Shown here piece after piece: positions 28,707 through 36,352 of a stretch of DNA of 64,000 nucleotides. Every line of letters begins with the position of its first letter. Position 1 is the first letter of the stretch. Both the position numbers and the translations under genes were made by a program. Source of the DNA: an uncultured Gammaproteobacteria bacterium (GTDB lineage Bacteria > Pseudomonadota > Gammaproteobacteria > Steroidobacterales > XN24); NCBI GenBank assembly GCA_947259915.1, contig CAMYOC010000026.1, forward strand, positions 62,001 through 126,000, given 5' to 3'. The notes beneath the pieces are model-generated. The model saw only the letters and a program-made list of their open reading frames with translations. It did not search any database and was not told the DNA's origin.

Positions 28707-29567
28707 TTGCGCCTGCTGATCATCAGCGGCCTGTCCGGATCCGGCAAGAGCGTGGCCCTGCACATGCTCGAGGATCTCGATTACTACACCCTCGACAACG
28801 TGCCCGCGCGGCTGCTGCCGGTGCTGATCGAAAAATTGCGTGATATGGGCGACGCCAAGTTCGATCAGATCGCGATCGGACTCGACACCCGGCCGGCGCC
28901 GGAGGACGTGGAAGAAACCGCGCATCTGGTGTCGCAGATGCGCGGCCAGGGCGACGGCTGCGAGGTTTTGTTTCTGCAGGCCAATACCGAAGTACTGCTC
29001 AAACGTTACAGCGAGACCCGACGCAAACACCCGCTCAGCTCAGCGGGCCGCGGACTGCAGGAGGCGATCGCGTTCGAACGACAGCTGCTGGCGCCGATCT
29101 GCGATCTGGCCGATGTCGTCATCGATACCAGCCGGATGAGCGTGCACGAACTCCGGGTGGCGGTACGGGAGCGTCTGGCCACGTCCAGCGACGGCACCAT
29201 GTCGCTGTTGTTCCAGTCATTCGGCTACAAGCACGGCATCCCGGGGGACGCCGACTTCGTCTTCGACGCCCGCTCGCTGCCCAACCCCTACTGGGTCAGC
29301 GGTCTGCGCGGTCTGACCGGGCTCGACAAAGCCGTGATCGAATATCTGCAGAGCCATGCGCCGGTCAACCGTTTTATCGGCGATGTCGCCACATTCCTCG
29401 AGCACTGGATCCCTGAGATCCAGAAATCCAACCGCAGCTACCTGACGGTCGCGATCGGCTGCACCGGGGGCCAGCACCGTTCCGTGTTCGTGAGCGAACA
29501 GCTGGCCGCCCGTTTCCGCGACAGCGGCTGCCGGGTGCTGCTACGACACTCCGAACTTCCAGGCTGA
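28707..29567 (+). CDS. rapZ: RNase adapter protein RapZ
   Basis: RapZ is a nucleotide-binding protein that in E. coli guides RNase E to the GlmZ small RNA and so controls glucosamine-6-phosphate synthesis. The 286-residue protein has Walker A GLSGSGKS (residues 8-15). It also has YYTLDNVPARLLP, RYSETRRKHPLS and FDARSLPNPYWVSGLRGLTG. The C-terminal domain has IGCTGGQHRSVFV. The start is TTG 28707; no in-frame ATG or GTG fits the conserved N-terminus. Confidence 0.94.
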   Translation: MRLLIISGLSGSGKSVALHMLEDLDYYTLDNVPARLLPVLIEKLRDMGDAKFDQIAIGLDTRPAPEDVEETAHLVSQMRGQGDGCEVLFLQANTEVLLKRYSETRRKHPLSSAGRGLQEAIAFERQLLAPICDLADVVIDTSRMSVHELRVAVRERLATSSDGTMSLLFQSFGYKHGIPGDADFVFDARSLPNPYWVSGLRGLTGLDKAVIEYLQSHAPVNRFIGDVATFLEHWIPEIQKSNRSYLTVAIGCTGGQHRSVFVSEQLAARFRDSGCRVLLRHSELPG

Positions 29568-29674
29568 TCGCGCTGCGCCGGCCCCCGCGCTAGCGAGCGG
29601 CATTAGACGGCTCCGCACCGGCCGCTTTACACTTCCGCGGTCACTCGGGACCCACCCTTGGGGAGATCGTCACC

Positions 29675-31030
29675 ATGAGTATCGAGGCGCCAGATCAACG
29701 CGCGCCGCGGCTGAAGCTGCTGCGGGATGCCCTCGAACGCGGCACGCTGCGACGCGTGCAGCGCATGGTCAATGCCCTGCATCCGGCTGAGATCGCGGAT
29801 CTGCTGGAGTCTCTGCCGCCGGCTGAACGGGATGTTGTCTGGGATCTGGTCGATACCCAGACCGATGGCGACGTGCTGGTGGCTCTGAACGAGGAGGTCC
29901 GCGCCAAGCTGGTCGGTGGCATGGACGCCGAAGAACTGATCGCCGCCACCGACGGTATGGACCTGGACGATCTCGCCGATCTGGTGCCCGACCTGCCCGA
30001 GGCGGTCACCCGCCAGGTAATCCAGTCCATGGACCATCAGGACCGGGAGCGTCTGCGCGCGGTCATGGCCTACGCGGAAGATACGGCCGGCGGCCTGATG
30101 GACCCCGATGTGGTCACGGTGCGCCCCGATGTGACGCTGGAGGTCGTGCTGCGTTATCTGCGCATACGCGGAGAGCTACCGGCGGGCGGCGACGCGCTCT
30201 ACGTGGTCAATCGCTACGGCCGTTACGTGGGCTATCTTTATCTGACCAGCCTGCTGACCTCAGACCCGACCATGACCGTGGCGGAGTTGATGGATGCCAG
30301 CGTCGAGGGGGTGCCGGCAACCATCGACGCCAGAGAGGTAGCCAGTCTGTTCGAGACCCGCGACCTGGTGACCGCGCCGGTGGTCGACTCTGACGGGCGC
30401 CTGCTCGGGCGTATCACTATCGATGACGTGGTCGACGTCATCCGCGAGGAAGCCGAGCATTCGATCCTCAGCATGGCCGGGCTGGCCGAGGACGAGGACA
30501 TGTTTGCGCCGGTCGTCACGAGCTCGCGACGGCGCGCCGTCTGGCTTGGCGTGAACCTGGCCACCGCATTTATCGCCGCATCAGTCGTCGGCCTGTTTCA
30601 GGCCACCATCGACCAGGTGGTCGCGCTCGCCGTGCTGATGCCCATCGTGGCCAGCATGGGCGGCATCGCAGGCAGTCAGACGCTTACGCTGATCATACGC
30701 GGCGTAGCATTGGGTCAGGTGGACGGCTCCAACGCCCGCTGGCTGATGATGCGCGAGCTGGCAGTCGGCGTGTTGAACGGACTCGGCTGGGCCCTGGTCG
30801 TCGCCGCCGCAACCATCCTCTGGTTCAAGTCATGGCTGCTTGGCGGCATCATCGCCCTGGCCCTGATCATCAACCTGGTGATCGCCGCGCTGTCGGGCGT
30901 GCTGATCCCGCTGGTGTTGCGGCGGATGAAAATCGATCCCGCGCTGGCGGGCAGCGTGGTCCTGACGACCGTCACCGATGTGGTGGGTTTTATGGTCTTC
31001 CTCGGTCTGGGCGCCCTGCTACTGACCTGA
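29675..31030 (+). CDS. mgtE: Magnesium transporter MgtE
   Basis: MgtE is a dimeric Mg2+ channel gated by cytoplasmic Mg2+ binding. The 451-residue protein has the helical N domain (LHPAEIADLLESLPPAERD), a CBS pair (residues ~130-255) and the plug-helix region. Five C-terminal membrane helices follow, including LAVLMPIVASMGGIAGSQTLTL, which carries the selectivity segment. A GGGGAG ribosome site precedes ATG 29675. The coding end overlaps the convergent lipase gene by 12 bases. Confidence 0.95.
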   Translation: MSIEAPDQRAPRLKLLRDALERGTLRRVQRMVNALHPAEIADLLESLPPAERDVVWDLVDTQTDGDVLVALNEEVRAKLVGGMDAEELIAATDGMDLDDLADLVPDLPEAVTRQVIQSMDHQDRERLRAVMAYAEDTAGGLMDPDVVTVRPDVTLEVVLRYLRIRGELPAGGDALYVVNRYGRYVGYLYLTSLLTSDPTMTVAELMDASVEGVPATIDAREVASLFETRDLVTAPVVDSDGRLLGRITIDDVVDVIREEAEHSILSMAGLAEDEDMFAPVVTSSRRRAVWLGVNLATAFIAASVVGLFQATIDQVVALAVLMPIVASMGGIAGSQTLTLIIRGVALGQVDGSNARWLMMRELAVGVLNGLGWALVVAAATILWFKSWLLGGIIALALIINLVIAALSGVLIPLVLRRMKIDPALAGSVVLTTVTDVVGFMVFLGLGALLLT

Positions 31031-32251
31031 GAGATCGCTCGCAACCTCGTCCGGCGCATCCAGCACCGGCATCGGCTCGCCGCTGAGCAGCGCCTCGATG
31101 TGTTCGCGTCGCGCCATCGCGTCGTCGTGGCCCATGCGGATCAGGGCCCGGGTGAAGTCTTTTTCGAACAACAGATAACTCAGCAGCTGGCCCTCACCAC
31201 GGGGGGATGCGCCGACGCCGCGCAGCAACAGACGCACCGGCCGCGGCAGAGCCCCGGCATGCCGGGCGGCCAGCTCGCGGATGTTCTGGCTGGGCAGGAT
31301 GACAAGGGTCTCGACGCGTCTGAGGTGCCGTAGCTGAGGCGGCAGTTTCCCGGTCTGTACCTGCTCCAACAGCTGGTTGATCCGGGTCACCCGCTCCAGA
31401 TCCGTGTAGAGCCCGTCCATAAAGATGGTGTCGAGCATGTAGCCCGCGATCTGCCCGAGGCTGGGTCGCTCGGGATGCCGTGGCAGCGGCCCGCCGTGGG
31501 ATTTCTCGTCGCGGACCCCGATCACCAGCAGACGCTGCGCGCCCAGGCGGATGGCCGGACTCAGCGGGTTTTGCTGGCGCATGGCCCCGTCGCCGTAGAA
31601 TTCATCATCCAGTTGTACCGCCGGGAAGATCATCGGCACCGCGGCGGAGGCTACAAGATGCTCGACGCTGAGCCGGGTCCTGATGCCCGCGCGCCGGGTC
31701 TGTTCCCAGTTGCTGACGGCATGGCCGGACTGGAAAAAACAAACCGACCGGGCCGAATGATAGCTGGACAGATTGACCGCCACCGCGCGCAGGAAACCGG
31801 CCGCCAGGTTGGAGTCGATGCGGTCCAGCGGTATGCGGTCGCGCAGCAGCTCCCACAGCGGTCGGTTGTCGAGCAGGCAATCTGGGTTGAAGGCGAGACC
31901 GCCGGTGAGGATCGACGCCATCCAGTGCAGGCTGGCCTTGAGCATGGACAGGGCATCGGTGCGGAACACCTGGTCGGCGGTGAAGTTACGCCACACCGAG
32001 TTCAGCGCAGTGACGCCAGCGGAGAAACGGTCGGCGTAAGCCGCCACGGCGGCCGCATTGATCGCGCCGGCCGACGTACCACTGATGACGTTAAACGGAC
32101 TGGGCGCGCCCCTGGGCACGATACGCGCGATCGCACGCAGGACGCCTACCTGATAGGCGGCGCGAGCGCCACCGCCCGGCAGGATCAAGCCGACGTTGGC
32201 CCAGCGTGGCACCGAGTGGATGCCGGATTCTTGCGGATTTGGTCTGCCCAT
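31019..32251 (-). CDS. Patatin-like phospholipase
   Basis: A patatin-fold acyl hydrolase that probably acts on phospholipids or acyl-thioesters; substrate unknown. The 410-residue protein has the oxyanion hole GGGARAAYQVG (residues 26-36), the nucleophile elbow GTSAG (Ser60) and the dyad Asp in FYGDGAMRQQNPLSPAI. A long C-terminal region, DUF3336-like in feel (RVTRINQLLEQVQTG, then FEKDFTRALIRMG), may mediate membrane association. No signal peptide is visible. It converges on mgtE and diverges from the peroxiredoxin gene. Confidence 0.85.
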   Translation of the reverse strand: MGRPNPQESGIHSVPRWANVGLILPGGGARAAYQVGVLRAIARIVPRGAPSPFNVISGTSAGAINAAAVAAYADRFSAGVTALNSVWRNFTADQVFRTDALSMLKASLHWMASILTGGLAFNPDCLLDNRPLWELLRDRIPLDRIDSNLAAGFLRAVAVNLSSYHSARSVCFFQSGHAVSNWEQTRRAGIRTRLSVEHLVASAAVPMIFPAVQLDDEFYGDGAMRQQNPLSPAIRLGAQRLLVIGVRDEKSHGGPLPRHPERPSLGQIAGYMLDTIFMDGLYTDLERVTRINQLLEQVQTGKLPPQLRHLRRVETLVILPSQNIRELAARHAGALPRPVRLLLRGVGASPRGEGQLLSYLLFEKDFTRALIRMGHDDAMARREHIEALLSGEPMPVLDAPDEVASDLSGQ

Positions 32252-32336
32252 TAAAGTCCGATGCCTTGCGCATCAAAGTGCGGCGGTTAGTGGGAACCAG
32301 TCAGCACGATAACGGTCGGATGCGCTGTTAACTGGT

Positions 32337-32393
32337 TCACAGTATCCTGTGACAACCTTACATGAAGACCCTCGGTCGGCGACTTTGCCGACC
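32337..32393 (+). promoter_or_regulatory. Inverted repeat and leader hairpin upstream of the exported peroxiredoxin
   Basis: An inverted repeat TCACAG-TATC-CTGTGA lies at 32337-32352. It overlaps TTCACA (32336-32341), a possible -35 with one mismatch; the -10 17 bases on is weak. A second inverted repeat, GGTCGGC-GACTTT-GCCGACC (32374-32393), would form a hairpin in the leader just before the ribosome site GGAGG. Both lie in the 162-base gap shared with the divergent lipase gene. Confidence 0.4.
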
Positions 32394-32413
32394 CGCACCG
32401 GAGGACACCACCG

Positions 32414-32959
32414 ATGTTACGCACCATCCGAAACGGCGTCTTGTCTGCCGCCGGCGGCATCCTGCTTGCTGCGACCCCGGCCCTCGCCGGTACGCCCGCC
32501 GTGGGCGATCTGGCCCCGGAATTCAGCCTCATGGACCAAAACGGCAAAACTCAGAGCCTGGAGCAGTACCGCGGCCAGTGGGTCGCAGTCTACTTCTACC
32601 CGAAAGATGACACCCCGGGCTGCACCACCGAGGCGTGCAACTTCCGCGACAATATCTTCGCCTTCCGCGAGCGTGACGCAGTGATCCTCGGTATCAGCCT
32701 CGACGACGTGGCATCCCACGAGGAATTCGCCGAGAAGTACAGCCTGCCCTTCCCTCTGCTGGCCGACACCGAGGCAGAGGTGGCAGAGAAATATGGCGTG
32801 GTGCGCAATCTCGGTATCACCAAACTGGCCAAGCGTCAGACCTTTTTGATCGATCCCGAGGGCCGCGTCGCCAAACATTACGACAAGGTGGATGTCGACA
32901 CCCATTCCAAGACGATCCTCGACGACCTGGATCATTTGCAACAGAAAACCGGCAGCTGA
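32414..32959 (+). CDS. Exported thiol peroxidase, Bcp/PrxQ type
   Basis: An atypical 2-Cys peroxiredoxin that reduces peroxides. The 181-residue product has a classical Sec signal peptide (NGVLSAAGGILLAATPALAG) before the PrxQ domain, so it should act in the periplasm, whereas E. coli Bcp is cytoplasmic. The peroxidatic Cys70 lies in PKDDTPGCTTEAC and the resolving Cys75 five residues later, the PrxQ alpha-2 arrangement. GISLDDVASHEEF and the KRQTFLIDPEGRV strand are also present. An intrinsic terminator follows. Confidence 0.92.
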   Translation: MLRTIRNGVLSAAGGILLAATPALAGTPAVGDLAPEFSLMDQNGKTQSLEQYRGQWVAVYFYPKDDTPGCTTEACNFRDNIFAFRERDAVILGISLDDVASHEEFAEKYSLPFPLLADTEAEVAEKYGVVRNLGITKLAKRQTFLIDPEGRVAKHYDKVDVDTHSKTILDDLDHLQQKTGS

Positions 32960-33002
32960 CCCGGCGCGGCGTACCACCCGCATATTCCGATCGATAGCCG
33001 AT

Positions 33003-33035
33003 ATCCCGCCCCTTTCCCGGGGGCGGGATTTTTTT
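33003..33035 (+). terminator. Intrinsic terminator after the peroxiredoxin gene
   Basis: A 10-bp stem ATCCCGCCCC / GGGGCGGGAT with a 7-base loop is followed by seven T. The following 170 bases up to 33204 contain no gene that I can support; they hold a GGCC-TTC-GGCC mini-hairpin near 33140 and no clear promoter. Confidence 0.9.
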
Positions 33036-33204
33036 GCTTCGCAACATCGGGACTTCGTATTCACCACGATACATCCGGCCCGGCCTCTCTGGTATGTTCG
33101 GGCGGTTAGCGTTCCAACCAGTCCGGGTCCGGCCTTCGGCCCTGGCTGCAGCACAATAATGAACCGGCCTGCCCGCGGGCCGTAAAACGGTCTGGAGAAT
33201 CTCG

Positions 33205-33657
33205 ATGAAACGGATAGTTCTACCGGCAATGGTGGGTCTGGCCGCGCTTGCCCTGACGGGTTGTGGCGCATCGGTCGACGGCGCAAGCAGCACATTCAAG
33301 ACCGAAGCCGACCTGGTGTCGGCGTCGACACCGGGCACAACTGACGTTACCCCCGGCACGTCCTTCGGCTACACGCTAACCGTGACCAACGACGGGCCGC
33401 GCGATGCGAGCAATGTCCCCATCGATCTGGTCATCGACCAGCCGGAGATGCTGGCCCTTGACGAGTCCGCGCCGCTCTACGCCGACTGTACCGGCTTCGG
33501 CGGGGCCACCGTCGGCGAGATCGAGTTCGATCTCGGCGCCGGCACCGCCAGCACCGAAGCGGATACGTCGGTGAAGACGCGGACAATGCGGATCCCGATA
33601 CCGGAAACAATTGCAGCGCGACCGACGCCACCCTTGGCGCGGCGCAAACGCAGGTAG
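33205..33657 (+). pseudogene. N-terminal part of surface alpha-amylase lipoprotein (DUF11-like domain), frameshifted
   Basis: This frame starts after a good GGAG site with a lipoprotein signal MKRIVLPAMVGLAALALTGC, lipobox LTGC with Cys20. An extracellular DUF11-like Ig domain follows (VTPGTSFGYTLTVTNDGPRDAS, residues ~49-70). After about residue 121 the translation turns strongly basic and stops at 33655. In the next frame the DNA from about 33570 reads GEDADNADPDTGNNCSATDA and continues directly into the amylase domain. The two frames are therefore most simply one gene missing a single base near 33566-33570. No slippery heptamer is visible to suggest programmed frameshifting. Confidence 0.75.
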
Positions 33658-34754
33658 ATTTCCGTGACGAGATCATCTACTGGGCCTTTACCGACCGTTT
33701 CAATAATGGCGATCCGGCCAACGACAACGAGACTGGCGCCCGCCGCGGCGACGATGCCCAACCGGACAACAACTTCGGCTGGCACGGCGGCGACTTCGCC
33801 GGCCTCAAGGCAAAAATCGACGAAGGCTACTTCCAGTCGATGGGCTTTACCGCCATCTGGATCTCGCCGGTGCCGCTGCAGGTACCGGCGGTCAATGGTC
33901 CCAACCTGGTGGATTCGGCCGGCTATCATGGCTACTGGGCCGAAGACTGGCAGGTGATCGAGCCCCATTTCGGCACCCTGGCCGAGCTGCAGGATCTGGT
34001 CACGACCGCCCAGGCGGCCGGTCTCAAGATCATCCTCGACATCGTGGTCAATCACGCCGGTTACAACGCCCAACTGGTCGATCAGGAGCCTGACTGGTTC
34101 CGCCTCGGTGCAGCGGGTTGCAACGGCGCCAACAACGAATACACCTGCAGCATCGCGGGTCTGCCGGATCTGGTGCACGAGGACCCGGAAACCGCCGAAT
34201 TCATCCTCGAACAGGCGCGCTACCTGATTGAACAGACCGGTGTCGACGGCATCCGCTGGGACGTGATGAAACACGTGAATACGCCGATCTGGGGCGACCT
34301 CCTAGGCCCGGGCGGTGCTGCCGATCGGGCCCAGATGTGGAGCGTCGGCGAGGTATTCGACGGGCGTTCAACGTTCCTGGCCTATTACCAGGACAAAGTG
34401 GGCGCGCCCTCGGTATTCGACTTCGCCATGTACTTCGCGGCCAACAACGCGCTGGCCAGCCGGTCCGCGAGCACCGACACCATTGCGACGGTATTCGGCA
34501 ACGACAGCGAGTTCGAGGACCCGACCCGGCTGACGACCTTCCTCGACAATCACGATGTGACCCGCTTTGTCACCAATGCACTGGACGGCGGGGCATCCGA
34601 ACCGCAGGCAGTCGAGCGTCTGGATATGGCCCTGGGTCTGCTCTATGGGGCCCGCGGTATCCCCCAGGTCTATTACGGCACCGAGATCGCGCTGCCAGGG
34701 ACCACCGAGGACAACTCCCAGCGCGACGATATGGACTTCGAGGCCGGCAGCGGC

Positions 34755-35490
34755 GTCTGCGCGGTCGAAGACCAGGGTCAGGACAATGCCGAGGCCTATG
34801 GCGTCGATATGTTCCTGCGTGGCGGCTTTACCGACTGGAACGCGACCCCTGCGGGCAAGCTGGTCAACTTTGGCGGCGATGTCTACAAGGCGCGTCTCAG
34901 AATTGCCGCAGGTGATTACGGCTTCAAGGTCGCCGATGCCGACTGGAGCGTGGAATTCACCAACGAGGTCGATCCGGTCGTACTCGGCAGCCCCAACACG
35001 CTCGGTCCGGGCGCGGGTCTTGGCAACACCAACATCTCGCTGGCCGAAGAGGGTTGCTATCAGTTCGAGCTGGATACCACGGATCCGGATGCGCCGATTC
35101 TGACGGTGACCCGGATCAAGGACAGCTGCGGGGTGGACGATCAGGGTCAGGACAATGCCGAAGCGTATGGCGTAGAGATGTTTGCGCGCGGCGGCTTTAC
35201 CGACTGGAACGCCTTACCCAGCGCAAAGTTCATTAACTTTGGCGGGGATCAATATCAAGCTGAATTCGCGATCGTGCCAGGCGATTACGGTTTCAAGGTG
35301 GCAGACGCCGACTGGAGCGTGGAATTCACCAACGAGGTCGATCCGGTGGTGCTCGATACGCCACTGACGCTGGGACCGGGAGGAGGCCTGGGTAACACCA
35401 ACGTCTCGCTGGCCGCGGACGCCTGTTACAACTTCAATCTGGATACGACAGTTCCGGCGGCACCGGTGCTGACGGTCAGCGTGGTCGAGA
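34755..35490 (+). repeat. Tandem duplication, 369-bp period, in the amylase gene
   Basis: Two direct copies of a 123-codon unit. The blocks 34938-34978 and 35307-35347 are identical over 41 bases, and the encoded units share GQDNAEAYGV, RGGFTDWNA, GDYGFKVADADWSVEF and TNEVDPVV. High DNA identity including third positions points to a fairly recent duplication. A third, more diverged copy lies at 35604-35965 (DPAEAFGV, RGGFNGW, FGYKIAAADWSVE). Confidence 0.9.
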
Positions 35491-36188
35491 CCACCGGCGC
35501 GGCGCCGACGCTGATCGACCGACTCGCAGCACTGGCCGCAGCGCGTCAGGCCTATCCGGCGTTAAAGCGCGGCACCACCGAAACGCTCTACGATCCGTCA
35601 CAGGCCTGTTCACCGCAGGAGACGGGTAATGATCCCGCCGAGGCATTTGGCGTCGCGATGTTCGCCCGTGGCGGCTTCAATGGCTGGGCAGATCCGCCGC
35701 CGGCCGGCGACGGCTTTGCCAACCTGGGCAACGACATCTATGAGGCGCGGGTGAGCATGGGTGTCGACACCTTCGGCTACAAAATCGCCGCGGCGGACTG
35801 GTCTGTGGAACGGTCCTATAACGACGGCGTGACGCCGCTGGACACCGAGGTCACGCTGGCCGTGCCGGTTGGTGACGGCAGCATCGAGATCGTGGAATCC
35901 GGCTGCTACACCTGGACCATGGACGCCACGGATACGGCTGCGCCGACGCTCACGGTCAGTCAGTTGTTTGCCGGCACCGGCACCGATGTGCTCGCCTTCC
36001 AGCGGGATCTGGCCGGCGAGAGCAGCGTCGTCGTGGTGCTGAACAACGAAGACAACGATGTCGAATTGTCCAGCCGCGACGGCGGTCTGTCGGTGGGCGG
36101 TACGTTTGCCGACGGCGCGGTGATCGAGATCACCGGCGCGGACAACAACCTGAGCGTGGCCGGTGGACCCCGGCAACGATGGCATCAG

Positions 36189-36219
36189 GGGCGCGCCGAT
36201 ACGCGGCGCGCCCTTTTTT
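36189..36219 (+). terminator. Intrinsic terminator after the amylase gene
   Basis: A 9-bp stem GGGCGCGCC / GGCGCGCCC with a 7-base loop is followed by six T. The annotated amylase frame reads straight through it, and no stop codon occurs in any plus frame between 36165 and 36225. The true 3' end of that gene therefore seems lost or altered. Confidence 0.88.
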
Positions 36220-36352
36220 CTTGTGCCGGCCTGATACATCGACCTTGTAGACCGGCTTTGTGCTCTGCGTCATCCGCAGACACGGCGATGTGGCAAATCA
36301 GTGGGCTGGTGCCGGTCGCGGACATGCCGGCACCAGCGGCCAAGCGCGACGA

